Below, piece by piece: positions 8,586 to 18,837 of a stretch of DNA of 64,000 bases; positions within the stretch are counted from its first letter, which is position 1, and each line of letters starts with the position of its first letter. The DNA comes from Novosphingobium sediminis (GTDB lineage: Bacteria; Pseudomonadota; Alphaproteobacteria; Sphingomonadales; Sphingomonadaceae). The translations under genes and the position numbers were made by a program. Under the pieces are notes generated by a model. It was given only the letters and a program-made list of their open reading frames with translations, searched no databases and had not been told where the DNA came from. The stretch is taken from contig NZ_BJYR01000012.1 in NCBI RefSeq assembly GCF_007991615.1, positions 186,001 to 250,000 on the forward strand, in the 5' to 3' direction.

Positions 8586-8731
8586 CGGCAAGTGCTTCGC
8601 ATCCGTAACCAGTTTCCTTGACTTTCGTGGCCAATTGGGCCTAGGCGCGGGCTCACGAAGGGGGCTGCAGAGCCGGTCCTTCGGCGCGCCGGACAATCTT
8701 GCGCGCACCTGCTTTCGGATCACCAGCGCAC

Positions 8732-10132
8732 ATGAAATTTGCCGATCTCGGCCTGTCTGACGAATTGCTGCAGTCGGTTCTCGACGCCGGCTACGATACG
8801 CCAACTGCGATTCAGGCCCAGGCCATCCCCTCGGTGCTGATGATGCGCGACATTATCGGCATCGCGCAGACGGGCACGGGCAAGACGGCAAGCTTCGTGC
8901 TGCCGATGATCGACATTCTGGCGCATGGCCGCCGCCGCGCGCTGATGCCGCGCTCCCTGATCCTTGAGCCGACGCGCGAACTCGCCGCGCAGGTGGCCGA
9001 GAATTTCGAGAAGTACGGCAAGAACCACGATCTCAAGATGGCGCTGCTGATCGGCGGCGTGCAGATGGGCGATCAGGTCAAGGCGCTGCAGGACGGCGTG
9101 GACGTGCTGATCGCGACACCGGGCCGCCTGATGGACTTGTTCGAGCGCGGCAAGATCATGCTCAACGGGTGCAGCCTGCTGGTTATCGACGAGGCGGACC
9201 GCATGCTCGACATGGGGTTCATCCCGGATATCGAGACGATCTGTTCCAAGCTGCCGCCGAACCGGCAGACGCTGCTGTTTTCGGCCACCATGCCGCCGGT
9301 GATCAAGAAGCTGGCGGACAAGTTCCTCAGCAATCCGAAGTACATCGAAGTGGCGCGGCCTGCTTCGAACAATTCGAACATCGCCCAGCACAAGATCCAC
9401 GTATCGACGCGCGGCAAGCGCGAGGCGCTGCGCCACCTGCTGCGCACCGACAACGTGAGCACCGCGATCATCTTCGCCAACCGCAAGACGACCGTGCGCG
9501 AACTGGCCAAGAGCCTGCAGCAGAGCGGTTTTTCGGCGGGCGAGATCCATGGCGACATGGACCAGAACGCGCGCAATGCCGAACTGCAGAAGTTCAAGGA
9601 CGGGGCGATCTCGATCCTCGTGGCTTCGGATGTGGCCGCGCGCGGACTGGACGTGAAGGGCGTGAGCCACGTGTTCAACTATGACACGCCGTGGCATCCG
9701 GATGATTATGTGCACCGCATTGGCCGCACCGGCCGGGCGGGGGCTTCGGGCCGTGCGTTCACCTTCGTGACGAGCGAGGACGCGGAAGCGATCGCCAACG
9801 TCGAGAAGCTGACGGGCATGAGCATTCCGGTGTTCACGCTGGAGGGCGCGGAAGCAGCCCCGGCGGCTCGCGAGGATGCTGCGCCGCGTGAGAGTGGCCG
9901 GCGTGAGCGGGCACCGCGCGGCGAGAAGGCACCGCGCAAGGAACGTGCGCCCAAGGCCGCTGCCGCTGAGCCGGTGGTGGAGCGTGAGGAAGCGCCGGTG
10001 CGGGAAGCACGCGCGCCGCGTATTCAGCGCGACGAGCCGCGTCCGCCCAAGGATGTGCTGACCGAATTGCCCAGCAAGCCGGGTGAGTGGAACGGGCCGG
10101 TGCCGGGGTTCCTGAGCGTTTCTGCGCTTTAA
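8732..10132 (+). CDS. DEAD-box ATP-dependent RNA helicase
   Basis: A 466-residue RNA helicase of the RhlE-like group that unwinds RNA duplexes using ATP. In order: Q-motif ([11 protein letters not shown]...[10 protein letters not shown], residues 3-30), motif [22 protein letters not shown], the DEAD box in [16 protein letters not shown] in LFSATMPP, and motif [15 protein letters not shown] near residue 340. The C-terminal 100 residues are a disordered Ala/Pro/Arg/Glu-rich tail typical of RhlE/CsdA proteins that contact RNA. The ATG at 8732 fits the family start; an in-frame TTG at 8699 is a poorer choice. Confidence 0.93.
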   Translation: MKFADLGLSDELLQSVLDAGYDTPTAIQAQAIPSVLMMRDIIGIAQTGTGKTASFVLPMIDILAHGRRRALMPRSLILEPTRELAAQVAENFEKYGKNHDLKMALLIGGVQMGDQVKALQDGVDVLIATPGRLMDLFERGKIMLNGCSLLVIDEADRMLDMGFIPDIETICSKLPPNRQTLLFSATMPPVIKKLADKFLSNPKYIEVARPASNNSNIAQHKIHVSTRGKREALRHLLRTDNVSTAIIFANRKTTVRELAKSLQQSGFSAGEIHGDMDQNARNAELQKFKDGAISILVASDVAARGLDVKGVSHVFNYDTPWHPDDYVHRIGRTGRAGASGRAFTFVTSEDAEAIANVEKLTGMSIPVFTLEGAEAAPAAREDAAPRESGRRERAPRGEKAPRKERAPKAAAAEPVVEREEAPVREARAPRIQRDEPRPPKDVLTELPSKPGEWNGPVPGFLSVSAL

Positions 10133-10137
10133 GCGGC

Positions 10138-10590
10138 TCAGCCTTTCGCGAGATTTTCCAGCCAGAGTGTGCGGCGGATCGTCTGCTCTACTCGGCAGTT
10201 AACGTAGAGCACCGGGGCGATCGTGCCGCCGGAAAACCCATCCGACTCCTTGCGGCAGAACGGGTCACGCGCAGCAATCCAGCGGCGCTGGGCCGCGCGC
10301 AGCAGCGGCTGCTGCGCGGGCGCGATTTTCGGGAACACTGCCTGCCATGCGCGATTGAGCGCGGCGTCCTGCCGGGTGAATTCGGCGACAAAGCAATCGG
10401 CATTGTCGAGCGTGGTCTGCGCCTTGTCCTGGCAGGCGGTGAAGGCTGGCGTGTAGCGTGCCTGAACGGCCTGATCGACCGGGCCTTCCTCGGGCGTCAT
10501 CACCATTCGGTAGGCGAAAGGCGGCGCAGCGTGCGCCATGATGGGTAGGACGAGCGCGGTAAGAGCGAGGATGAGGGCAGGCGCCTTCAC
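10138..10590 (-). CDS. Secreted DUF1311 / LprI-like protein
   Basis: A 150-residue protein with a Sec signal peptide (hydrophobic residues 4-18, cleavage likely after AHA, about residue 21). The mature part has the LprI/DUF1311 arrangement with the motif QRRWIAARDPFCR and paired cysteines (TACQ, ADCF, FCRK, VNCR), which suggests disulfide bonds in the periplasm. LprI of Mycobacterium inhibits lysozyme, but many family members have no known role. The GTG start follows TGAGG, which overlaps the end of the upstream helicase gene; the two genes are four bases apart and probably co-transcribed. Confidence 0.78.
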   Translation of the reverse strand: MKAPALILALTALVLPIMAHAAPPFAYRMVMTPEEGPVDQAVQARYTPAFTACQDKAQTTLDNADCFVAEFTRQDAALNRAWQAVFPKIAPAQQPLLRAAQRRWIAARDPFCRKESDGFSGGTIAPVLYVNCRVEQTIRRTLWLENLAKG

Positions 10591-10594
10591 GCCC

Positions 10595-12907
10595 TCAAGC
10601 CGCCTTCACGAAGCTATCGATCACCCGCTTCCGGTCCCCGCTTTCGAAATCGATTTCCAGCTTGTTGCCTTCCTGCGCGGCGACGGTGCCGTAGCCGAAC
10701 TTGTCGTGGAACACGCGGGTGCCGATGGTGATATCGGTGCGGGGCTTGGCGGCGAAGCTGGCAGCGCTGCGGGCGGGTTCGGCGATGCGTTTGGGGGTGG
10801 CATCGTAGGTGCTGGCGGCGGCGCGTTGCCAGCCGGGGCCGCGGGAGAGGTTGCGGCTGGGGTTGGCGCGGGCGACGTCGGCGAAGGGGTCCGAGTGTTC
10901 GGACCACTGCGCGCGCCAGAGCGAGGCGCCGCCGCTCATCGTGGTTTCTTCCTCGATGTGATCGGCGGGCAGTTCGCCGACGAAGCGGCTGGGGATCGAG
11001 CTGGTCCACTGGCCGTAGATGCGGCGGTTGGCGGCGTGGAGGATCGTGCAGCGGCGGCGCGCGCGGGTGATGGCGACATAGGCGAGGCGGCGTTCTTCCT
11101 CGAGGCTCGCGAGGCCGCCTTCGTCGAGCGCGCGCTGCGAGGGGAACACGCCTTCTTCCCAGCCGGGGAGGAACACGTTGTCGAACTCGAGGCCCTTGGC
11201 GGCGTGGATGGTCATCACGGTGACCTTCTCGGTGTCCGCCGCCGCATCGTTGTCCATGACGAGGCTGACGTGTTCGAGGAAATCGCCGAGCGTTTCGTAT
11301 TCCTCCATCGCGCGCGCGAGTTCGACGAGGTTTTCGAGGCGGCCCGAGGCTTCGGTGCTCTTTTCGGCCTGAAGCGCGGCGGTGTAGCCGGATTCGTCGA
11401 GTACCATGCGCAGCAGTTCTGCCGGAACGAGCGTGGCCATCGCATCGCGCCAGCCGACGAACGAGCGCATCAGGCCGGCGAGCGTGCCGCGGGCGCGCGC
11501 GGGAAGCTCGTCCGTATCGCAGAGTTCGATCGCGGCGGCGGCCAGTGGAATCCCCCGCGCGCGGGCGTGGCGGTGGAGTTTTTCGAGCGTCTTGTCACCC
11601 AGCCCGCGCTTGGGGGCGTTGTAGATGCGCTCGAAAGCGAGGTCGTCCTGCGGGGAGGCGATGACGCGCAGGTACGCGAGCGCGTCGCGGATTTCGGCGC
11701 GTTCGTAGAAACGGAAGCCGCCGACGATCTTGTAGGACAGGCCGATCTGGATGAAGCGGTCCTCGAATTCGCGCGTCTGGAACGAAGCGCGCACGAGGAT
11801 GGCCATGCGGTCGAGCGGCGCGCCTTCGCGCTCCAGCCGTTCGATTTCCTCACCCACGCGGCGGGCTTCCTCGGGGCCGTCCCACACGCCGATGACGCGG
11901 ACCTTGTCGCCGCCGTTCATCTCGGTCCACAGCGACTTGCCGAGGCGCTGGCTGTTTTCCGCGATGACCCCGCCGGCGGCGGCGAGGATGTGCGGCGTGG
12001 AGCGGTAGTTCTGCTCTAGGCGGATCACCTTGGCGCCAGGAAAATCCTTTTCGAAGCGCAGGATATTGGCGACTTCTGCGCCGCGCCATGAGTAGATCGA
12101 CTGGTCGTCATCGCCCACAACGCAGATGTTCTTGCGGCCTTGGGCAAGGAGGCGGAGCCAGAGGTACTGGACGGCGTTGGTGTCCTGATACTCGTCCACC
12201 ATCACGTATTTGAAACGGCTCTGCCAGCTTTCGAGCACTTCGCGGTGCTGGCGGAAAATGGTGAGCATGTGGAGCGTGAGATCGCCGAAATCGCAGGCGT
12301 TGAGCGCGCGCAGGCGATCCTGATAGAGGGCGTAGAACTTCGCGCCCTTGCCGTTTGCGTAAGCCTCGTTGTCGAGCGCATCGAGGTCCTTCGGGCCGAG
12401 GCCGCGGTTCTTCCAGCGGTCGATCAGGCCCGCCAATTGGCGCGGTGGCCAGCGCTTGTCGTCGATCCCCTCGGCCTGGATAAGCTGTTTCAGCAGGCGC
12501 AGTTGGTCATCCGTGTCGATGATCGTGAACGTGCTTTGCAGGCCGACCAGCTCGGCATGCCGGCGCAGCATCTTGGCGGCGACCGAGTGGAACGTGCCGA
12601 GCCACGGCATCCCTTCGACCGAAGGGCCGATCATGTGGCCAACGCGTTCGCGCATTTCGCGCGCGGCCTTGTTGGTGAAGGTGACGCAGAGGATTTCCGA
12701 AGGCCACGCGAGGCGCGAGCGCAGGATATGCGCCATGCGCGCGGTGAGCGCGGCGGTCTTGCCCGTGCCCGCGCCCGCGAGCATCAGCACGGGGCCTTCG
12801 GTCGTCAGAACGGCCTCGCGCTGCGGGGGATTGAGGCCGTTAAGCCAATCAGATTCGGGGGCGCTTACAAGAGTCACGCAGGAACAAGTAGAGAACTTGC
12901 GCCGCAT
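10595..12907 (-). CDS. pcrA: ATP-dependent DNA helicase, UvrD/PcrA type
   Basis: A superfamily 1 3'-5' DNA helicase (about 770 residues) used in repair and in removing proteins from DNA. All motifs are visible: LNPPQREAV, Walker A GAGTGKT, VDEYQDTN (Walker B), GDDDQSIYSWRGA, LEQNYRST, VTVMTIHAAKGLEFDNVFLPG and VAITRAR. The C-terminus FGYGTVAAQEGNKLEIDFESGDRK is the Tudor-like domain of PcrA/UvrD that contacts RNA polymerase. The start is uncertain: ATG at 12907 and GTG at 12877 are both possible and neither has a good ribosome-binding site; the frame stays open to 12961. Confidence 0.92.
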   Translation of the reverse strand: MRRKFSTCSCVTLVSAPESDWLNGLNPPQREAVLTTEGPVLMLAGAGTGKTAALTARMAHILRSRLAWPSEILCVTFTNKAAREMRERVGHMIGPSVEGMPWLGTFHSVAAKMLRRHAELVGLQSTFTIIDTDDQLRLLKQLIQAEGIDDKRWPPRQLAGLIDRWKNRGLGPKDLDALDNEAYANGKGAKFYALYQDRLRALNACDFGDLTLHMLTIFRQHREVLESWQSRFKYVMVDEYQDTNAVQYLWLRLLAQGRKNICVVGDDDQSIYSWRGAEVANILRFEKDFPGAKVIRLEQNYRSTPHILAAAGGVIAENSQRLGKSLWTEMNGGDKVRVIGVWDGPEEARRVGEEIERLEREGAPLDRMAILVRASFQTREFEDRFIQIGLSYKIVGGFRFYERAEIRDALAYLRVIASPQDDLAFERIYNAPKRGLGDKTLEKLHRHARARGIPLAAAAIELCDTDELPARARGTLAGLMRSFVGWRDAMATLVPAELLRMVLDESGYTAALQAEKSTEASGRLENLVELARAMEEYETLGDFLEHVSLVMDNDAAADTEKVTVMTIHAAKGLEFDNVFLPGWEEGVFPSQRALDEGGLASLEEERRLAYVAITRARRRCTILHAANRRIYGQWTSSIPSRFVGELPADHIEEETTMSGGASLWRAQWSEHSDPFADVARANPSRNLSRGPGWQRAAASTYDATPKRIAEPARSAASFAAKPRTDITIGTRVFHDKFGYGTVAAQEGNKLEIDFESGDRKRVIDSFVKAA

Positions 12908-12941
12908 GCGCAACCACGCTGCGGCGCTGTTCCGGGGGTAA

Positions 12942-14345
12942 TCAGAACTCCGCCCAGTCACCCTCCGGCGCTGCCTTCAGCGCAAGATTGCCGCGCACGG
13001 CGGGCGCTGCGCCGCGCTGGCGCGGAGCGGGTCCGGGGGCGGCGAGCGGCGCTGCTGCGTGGGCCGATGTGGTCATTGCACCGGTCTGAAAGCGGGCTGT
13101 CTGCGCGTTGAGCTGCTGGGCGACGGTGGCGAGCGTGCGCGCGGCGGCGGTGCTTTCCTCGACCATTGCGGCGTTCTGCTGGGTCATCCGATCAAGATCG
13201 GTGACGGTGGTGGCGATTTCGGCAAGCATGGCCGACTGGCGCTGGGCGGATTCGGTAATGCCCTCGACCAGCGTGCTGACCCCGCCGACGCGGCCAACGA
13301 TCTGGCGCAGGACTGTGCCGGTCTCGCCGACAAGTTCGACCCCGCGATCGACATGCCCGGTGGAGGACTTGATGAGCTGGCCGATCTCGCGCGCGGCATC
13401 GGCAGAACGCTGGGCCAGCGCGCGCACTTCTGTGGCGACGACGGCGAAGCCGCGGCCGGCGTCTCCGGCGCGGGCTGCCTCGACCCCGGCATTGAGCGCG
13501 AGAAGGTTTGTCTGGAAAGCGATGCCGTCGATCACGCTGATGATCTGCGCCACGCCTTGCGACGACTGCTGGATCGCGTTCATCGCCTCGACCGCGCGTT
13601 CGACGACGGTGCCGCCGGCAGCCGCTTCGCCGTGCGCTTCGGAGGTGGCGCGGTTGATCTCCACGGCGAGAGCGGCGTTGTTACCGACAAGCGTCGTGAC
13701 CTGCTGCATGGCGGCGCTGGCTTCCTCGAGCCGGGCGGCCTGTGCCTCGGTCCGCTGGGCGAGGTCATCAGAGGCGGTGCGGATCTCGGCGGCACCGATG
13801 TCGATCGTGCGGCCCGATTCGACGACCTGGCCCAAGGCATTGGCAAGCTGCGTCAGCGCTTCGTTGAAGTTCTGGCGCAGTTCTTCGGCTTCGCCCGGAA
13901 ACGGCGTGGTGATGCGATAGGCCAGATTGCCGTGGGCGAGTTCGCTCATGGCCGCGGTAAGCTGTCCTACCATCACATCGCGTTCGGCAGAGGCATTGCG
14001 CAGGTTTACCGCCTGATCGCGGAACAAACCCATCGCTCGGCTGAGCCGGCCAACGCTGTCACTGTAGTCGGTGTGCCCGATCGGACTATCCAGATCACCG
14101 GCGGCGAGGCCTTCGGTGCGCAGGACTGTAGCAAAATAGGGATCGGCGATCCGCTTCTTTGCGCCGAGCCCAACGGCTGCGGTCAGCACGAGCGCCACCG
14201 CAGGCGCCAGCAGCGCTGCCGTACCATATCCCGCCAGTGCAAACACTGCGCCCAATCCGGAGAAAAGCACCAGCAGCAGGTGAACCCAGAGCAGAGTGTC
14301 GAATTTCGCCCGGATCGGAGCTTGCTTCTCAAACCATTGCAGCAT
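12942..14345 (-). CDS. Methyl-accepting chemotaxis protein with CheR-docking tail
   Basis: A 467-residue chemoreceptor. Two adjacent hydrophobic segments (residues 19-41 and 45-62) leave almost no periplasmic loop, so it probably senses cytoplasmic or membrane cues. HAMP-like helices follow, then a long coiled-coil signalling domain whose hairpin tip is [31 protein letters not shown]. After about 35 linker residues the protein ends DWAEF, an xWxxF pentapeptide of the kind that tethers CheR/CheB in other bacteria. No other chemotaxis gene is next to it. A second chemoreceptor at 44693-46381 has a related signalling domain but no such tail. Confidence 0.9.
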   Translation of the reverse strand: MLQWFEKQAPIRAKFDTLLWVHLLLVLFSGLGAVFALAGYGTAALLAPAVALVLTAAVGLGAKKRIADPYFATVLRTEGLAAGDLDSPIGHTDYSDSVGRLSRAMGLFRDQAVNLRNASAERDVMVGQLTAAMSELAHGNLAYRITTPFPGEAEELRQNFNEALTQLANALGQVVESGRTIDIGAAEIRTASDDLAQRTEAQAARLEEASAAMQQVTTLVGNNAALAVEINRATSEAHGEAAAGGTVVERAVEAMNAIQQSSQGVAQIISVIDGIAFQTNLLALNAGVEAARAGDAGRGFAVVATEVRALAQRSADAAREIGQLIKSSTGHVDRGVELVGETGTVLRQIVGRVGGVSTLVEGITESAQRQSAMLAEIATTVTDLDRMTQQNAAMVEESTAAARTLATVAQQLNAQTARFQTGAMTTSAHAAAPLAAPGPAPRQRGAAPAVRGNLALKAAPEGDWAEF

Positions 14346-14488
14346 GATGCTCTTACCCGCCTATCATTTGTTTCGAAGGACGGTTGATAGCGCCAGTGGT
14401 TGATTGTTTGCCGAAAGGTGTAATAGCGGTCATCAACATGGGGATCGCACACCGGGCGTTAACCGGATGGGGTGGGGAGAGCTTGAAA

Positions 14489-15760
14489 ATGGCGGATACG
14501 CGCAGTCCCTTCGTGGTCCACGCGCGTGTGCTTCTGGCGAGCCTCGTCGGCACGGCGGTTGAGTTCTACGATTTCTACATTTTCGGCACGGCTGCGGCGC
14601 TGGTCATCGGACCGCTGTTTTTCCCTGCGGAGAGCCAGGCGGCGCAGACGCTGCTGGCGCTGATGACCTTTGGCATCGCATTTTTCGCGCGGCCCGTGGG
14701 GGCGGTGGCGTTTGGCCATTTCGGGGATCGGATCGGGCGCAAATCGACGCTGGTGGTCTCGTTGCTGCTGATGGGTGTCTCCACGTTCCTCGTCGCTTTC
14801 CTGCCCGGCTATGCCGTTGCCGGATGGGTCGCGCCGGCGCTGCTTTGCCTGTTGCGATTTGGTCAAGGCTTCGGTCTGGGGGGGGAATGGGGCGGCGCAT
14901 CGCTGCTCGCAGTCGAGAATGCGCCAAAGGGCATGGAGGCCCGGTTCGGCATTGCCGCCCCGCTGGGGGCGCCGGTGGGGTTCCTGTTTGCCAACGGACT
15001 GTTCCTGCTGCTGGGGCTTGGCCTGACCGAAGCGGATTTCTTGAGCTGGGGCTGGCGCGTGCCGTTTCTGGCGAGTTCGCTGCTGGTGATCCTTGGGCTG
15101 TGGATCCGGCTGCGCATCGGTGAGACGCCCGCGTTCAAGCAGGCGATGGAAGCCGCACCGCCGCCGCGGGTGCCGATCGGGACGCTGCTGGCCCGCTATC
15201 CCGGCGCGGTGCTGGCGGGAACGATGGGCGTGATCGCCTGTTTCTCGCTGTTCTACCTTGCGACGACATTCGCCCTTTCGTTCGCCACGACCAAGCTCGG
15301 CTATCCGCGTGAGACGGTGCTCGGGATCCAATTGGGGGCGGATGTGGTGTTTGCCATCGGGATCGTGGTTTCGGGCTGGTGGTCCGATGCCACCTCGCCG
15401 CGTACGGTGATGGCGGTGGGGGCGGGGCTGACCGCGCTGGTGGGCTTCGTGTTTGGCGGCGGGCTGGCGGCGGGATCGCTGCTGGTGCTGTTCCTGACGC
15501 TATCGGCCGCGCTGTTCGTAATGGGGCTTTGCTATGGCCCGATCGGAGCGTGGCTGCCTTCGCTCTATCCGGTGGAGGTGCGCTACACCGGGATTTCGCT
15601 GGCGTTCAATCTGGGCGGGATCGTCGGCGGGGCGCTGGCGCCGCTGGGCGCAGCGTGGCTGGCGACCAATGGCGGAGTGATCTGGACGGGGCTGGTGCTG
15701 ACGGCGGCGGGGATCGTGACGCTGATCGGCGTGCTGGCCGCGCCCCGTCAGGCTGCCTAG
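14489..15760 (+). CDS. MFS transporter, metabolite:H+ symporter (MHS) type
   Basis: A 423-residue inner-membrane carrier with about 12 transmembrane segments. The start of TM1, GTAVEFYDFYIFGTAAALV, and the loop GHFGDRIGRKSTLV are hallmarks of the ProP/KgtP/ShiA (MHS) group, which take up small organic acids or zwitterions with protons. The substrate cannot be told. The ATG at 14489 has a GGGGAG site; the frame is open further upstream but that part has no matching features. Its 3' end overlaps rsmD (opposite strand) by four bases. Confidence 0.9.
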   Translation: MADTRSPFVVHARVLLASLVGTAVEFYDFYIFGTAAALVIGPLFFPAESQAAQTLLALMTFGIAFFARPVGAVAFGHFGDRIGRKSTLVVSLLLMGVSTFLVAFLPGYAVAGWVAPALLCLLRFGQGFGLGGEWGGASLLAVENAPKGMEARFGIAAPLGAPVGFLFANGLFLLLGLGLTEADFLSWGWRVPFLASSLLVILGLWIRLRIGETPAFKQAMEAAPPPRVPIGTLLARYPGAVLAGTMGVIACFSLFYLATTFALSFATTKLGYPRETVLGIQLGADVVFAIGIVVSGWWSDATSPRTVMAVGAGLTALVGFVFGGGLAAGSLLVLFLTLSAALFVMGLCYGPIGAWLPSLYPVEVRYTGISLAFNLGGIVGGALAPLGAAWLATNGGVIWTGLVLTAAGIVTLIGVLAAPRQAA

Positions 15761-16305
15761 TCGGCCATTCGCATCAGGGTGAGGCGCGCCTTGCCGACCT
15801 TGCGTTCAACATCGATTTCGAGGCTGCGCACGCCTGCGGGTTCATCCGCGTGGGTTTCGAGGCTGACCCAAGTACCGGGGCCGATCCAGCCGAGGCGCTG
15901 AAGTCGCTCGATGGCGACAGCGCCCGCGCCCGAGCCATAGGGCGGATCGAGCAGCACGACATCGAGCGGCGTGGGGACAGGGCCGAGCGCGAGCACGGAG
16001 GCGGCGCGGACATCGCACTGCGCCTGCGCGTGGAGCGCGGCGATATTGGCGCGCAGGGCGCGGATCGCGGCGGGATCCTGCTCAACAAACAGCGCCTTTG
16101 CCGCGCCGCGCGACAGAGCTTCGAGGCCGAGCGCGCCGGAACCGGCGAAGAGGTCTGCCACGGTCAGCTCCTCCCAACTGCCGAGGCGGCTGGTGAGCAT
16201 CGAGAACAGCGTTTCGCGGGTGCGGTCTGCCGTGGGGCGCGTGGTATCGCCCGCCGGGGCCTGAAGTTTGCGGCCGCGCCAGGTGCCGGCGATGATCCTG
16301 AGCAT
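15757..16305 (-). CDS. rsmD: 16S rRNA (guanine(966)-N2)-methyltransferase
   Basis: A 182-residue SAM-dependent methyltransferase modifying G966 of 16S rRNA in the small subunit. It begins MLRIIAGTWRGRKLQAP, the family signature start, with RPTADRTRETLFSML, the SAM-binding loop VADLFAGSGALGLEALSRGA and the catalytic LLDPPYGSG (DPPY motif). Its ATG shares one base with the stop codon of the upstream pseudouridine synthase gene (TGATG), so the two are translationally coupled. Confidence 0.95.
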   Translation of the reverse strand: MLRIIAGTWRGRKLQAPAGDTTRPTADRTRETLFSMLTSRLGSWEELTVADLFAGSGALGLEALSRGAAKALFVEQDPAAIRALRANIAALHAQAQCDVRAASVLALGPVPTPLDVVLLDPPYGSGAGAVAIERLQRLGWIGPGTWVSLETHADEPAGVRSLEIDVERKVGKARLTLMRMAD

Positions 16306-17549
16306 CAGCGCTGGCCCTTCGGCTTGCCGCCGCTCTTGCCGCGAAAATTGCGCGGAGGTCGGGCATCGGGACCCGGCGACGGGCCTTCGGCGACCGGCCT
16401 GGCATAGGGCCGGTTGGGGTAGGTTTTTGCGGCGGGCTTGGGCGCCGAAGGCTTGCTGACAAGCTGACCGGCATCGGCGGACGGCCTCACGCGCGAGGGT
16501 CGTTCGCGGGCTGGGCGATCGGGTTCCGCGCGCATACGCGAAGGCCGCTCAGGCTCGCGTAGCTGGCGAGCCGGCCTTGCGGGCCTTGCGGGCTTTGCGG
16601 CCTCTTCAACGGGCTTAGGCGCACGCGGGACGTAGGCCTTTCCGGCGTGGACGGCCTGCTGATCGCGCGTGGCCTTGTCGCTGGACAGGCCCTTGCGGAA
16701 GCGTTCGACGACGATCTGCGGCACTTCCTCGGCACCGCCGCGCGGCAGTTCGCCCAGATCGAACGGGCCATAGCGCAGGCGCAGCAGGCGCGAGACTTCG
16801 AGGCCGAGATGCTCGAGCACGCGGCGCACTTCGCGGTTCTTGCCTTCGGTGAGGGTCAGCTCGATCCACTTGTTGCGGCCGGCGCTGCGTTCCATGTTGG
16901 CGTTGATCGGGCCGTAGCGAACGCCCTCGATCTCGATCCCCTGCATGAGATCATCGAGCATCTCTTGCGTGACATTGCCGAAGGTGCGCGCGCGGTAGGT
17001 GCGGGGCACGCCATTCGCGGGCAGCTCCATCGCGCGCTTCAGTTCGCCATCATTGGTGAGGAGCAGCAGCCCCTCGGTGTTGATGTCGAGCCGGCCAACC
17101 GGCATCACGCGGCCCGCGCCGGGGGGCAGCGCATTGCGCAGCGCGGTGTAGATCGTGGGGCGGCCCGTGGGATCACGCTCTGCGGTGATGAGGCCCGAGG
17201 GCTTGTGGAACATGAACAGACGCGGCGGTTCGGCTGCGGCCACGGGGTTGCCGTCGACCGTAACGCCGCGCAGGTTCTTGAGGATCGTTGCGGGCGTGGT
17301 GATGACCTCGCCTTCGAGTGCGATGCGACCTTCGGCGATGTAGCGTTCGATCTCACGCCGGCTGGCGACACCGGCGCGGGCGAGCAGCTTGGCGATGCGA
17401 TCGCCTTCGCGCGGGGTGCCGTCATCGGCGGGGGCGCGGGTCTGCGGAGTGGCCGGAGCCCCCGGCACGCGCGGCTTGGGGATCTTGTAGGGCTTGGGAG
17501 CCGCGGGGCGTCGCGGACCGCCGCTCCTGTCTTTGGGGGGGAATGCCAT
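16305..17549 (-). CDS. RNA pseudouridine synthase, RluB/RsuA family
   Basis: Converts a specific uridine in rRNA to pseudouridine. The 414-residue protein has a basic, Pro-rich N-terminal extension (residues 1-45), an S4 RNA-binding domain (DRIAKLLARAGVASRREIERYI), the RsuA/RluB catalytic core with GRLDINTEGLLLLTNDGEL (catalytic Asp) and the NREVRRVLEHLGLEV motif, then about 150 disordered residues rich in Arg, Pro and Ala. RluB (23S U2605) is the likeliest assignment. The ATG at 17549 has AAGGGG six bases upstream; an ATG at 17585 overlapping the upstream stop codon (ATGA) is the alternative. Operon with rsmD and the oxygenase gene. Confidence 0.88.
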   Translation of the reverse strand: MAFPPKDRSGGPRRPAAPKPYKIPKPRVPGAPATPQTRAPADDGTPREGDRIAKLLARAGVASRREIERYIAEGRIALEGEVITTPATILKNLRGVTVDGNPVAAAEPPRLFMFHKPSGLITAERDPTGRPTIYTALRNALPPGAGRVMPVGRLDINTEGLLLLTNDGELKRAMELPANGVPRTYRARTFGNVTQEMLDDLMQGIEIEGVRYGPINANMERSAGRNKWIELTLTEGKNREVRRVLEHLGLEVSRLLRLRYGPFDLGELPRGGAEEVPQIVVERFRKGLSSDKATRDQQAVHAGKAYVPRAPKPVEEAAKPARPARPARQLREPERPSRMRAEPDRPARERPSRVRPSADAGQLVSKPSAPKPAAKTYPNRPYARPVAEGPSPGPDARPPRNFRGKSGGKPKGQR

Positions 17550-17581
17550 GGTTTGCCCCTTACGCCGGGGAGGGCGCGCCG

Positions 17582-18736
17582 TCATCCTTCTTCGTAAAGG
17601 GCGATTTCGCGCTGGCAGATCTCGTGGAAGCGGCGGATCCCGCCTTCGAGCGTGCCGAGGGTGAGGTGCGGAACGGCGCCGGTGGCAAGGCCCTGCTGGC
17701 CCAGTTCGGCGGCGCGGAAATCTTCCGAGCCGAACACCTGCCCGTCGAGCAGTTCCCAGCTGCGGCGCCAGTGGTCCTCGGCCTTCTCGGTCTGCGGGGC
17801 CTCGGCGATCAGCATGAAATCCTCGACGAGGGTGAGGTCATGCGCCTGCGGCATGATCGTCATGATGTTCACGTAGTCCGGGCTGATGACGATCACGGTG
17901 GCGGGAAAGAGCTGGTAGGCGAACGTCGCGACGCGGCGGAGGGCTGGCCAATCGGCAAGATCGACGCCTTCAAGTTCCGTCGCCCGCCCGACCAGCGAGC
18001 GCATGTGCGGGCCGACTTCGTCACCCGCCGTCACGCCGTCCTTGAAGTAGGGGCCGATGGTGCGGGCGTGGAGGCGCTGCACGTGGTAGCTTTCAAGGAA
18101 CGCGTCCATGATCAGCTTCCAGTTGGACGCGACCCGGTGCGTGCGGCGGGTGTAGAGGTAGTGCGAGGCAAGGTCTGCGGCGGCGAAATCCGCGCTGATT
18201 TGCGCGGCTTGGGTGAAATCCGCGTCTTTTGGCGCGAACCAGATGAGGCCGCCGGCTTCGAGGCTGGGCAGTTCGACAAGGCCGTGGGCGGATTGGTCGA
18301 AGGCGGGGAAGGTATCGGGGCGGGGAAGCGCGAGGAGCTTGCCGTCGGTGCTGTAGGTCCACGCATGGTAGGGGCAGACGAGGCGCTTGGTGCATTGCAC
18401 CTCGCCGCCTTCGACAAGGCGCGTGCCGCGGTGGCGGCAGACGTTCATGAAGACGTGGGCCTTGCCGCTGCCATCGCGGGTGAGGAGCAGCGGCCTGCCG
18501 GTCCCATCGTGCGGTACGGTCATGCCCGGATCGGGGAGCAGCGCGGAGGGCGCGAGGACTTGCGGGTGGGGCCCGAACAGCGCGGCTTTCTCGCGCGCCC
18601 AGTGCGCGGGGTCGGTGTAGACGCTGGCGGGGACATGGGTGATGGCTTCGGCCTTGCGGCCCGCGCTGGCCGCCACCAGCCGCGCGAGTTCCAGTTGGCC
18701 GTCGGTGGGCCGCTGGGTCTGTTCAGTGGTGGCCAT
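17582..18736 (-). CDS. Aromatic-ring-hydroxylating (Rieske) oxygenase, alpha subunit
   Basis: A 384-residue Rieske non-haem iron oxygenase. The [2Fe-2S] site is complete (NVCRHRGTR and, 17 residues on, LVCPYHAW). The catalytic half follows, with [19 protein letters not shown] supplying the His ligands of the mononuclear iron. The substrate is unknown; related single-gene oxygenases act on aromatics, quaternary amines or sterols. No reductase or ferredoxin gene is adjacent, so electrons must come from elsewhere. It is the first gene of a unit with a pseudouridine synthase and rsmD. The ATG at 18736 is chosen over one eight codons upstream because the latter region looks non-coding. Confidence 0.88.
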   Translation of the reverse strand: MATTEQTQRPTDGQLELARLVAASAGRKAEAITHVPASVYTDPAHWAREKAALFGPHPQVLAPSALLPDPGMTVPHDGTGRPLLLTRDGSGKAHVFMNVCRHRGTRLVEGGEVQCTKRLVCPYHAWTYSTDGKLLALPRPDTFPAFDQSAHGLVELPSLEAGGLIWFAPKDADFTQAAQISADFAAADLASHYLYTRRTHRVASNWKLIMDAFLESYHVQRLHARTIGPYFKDGVTAGDEVGPHMRSLVGRATELEGVDLADWPALRRVATFAYQLFPATVIVISPDYVNIMTIMPQAHDLTLVEDFMLIAEAPQTEKAEDHWRRSWELLDGQVFGSEDFRAAELGQQGLATGAVPHLTLGTLEGGIRRFHEICQREIALYEEG

Positions 18737-18837
18737 TTCGCGGCTCTCCCCGGATAACATCGCTCTCGGGTGCTAGGCATAGCGCAATTTCGCGCTAATC
18801 AAGCAGGGTAATTGCAAAGCGGGGACAACGGTTTCGC

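Noticed and set aside
10538..12019. A 493-codon plus-strand frame opposite pcrA.
   Set aside because: Glu/Ala/Gly-rich shadow; the helicase motifs lie on the minus strand.
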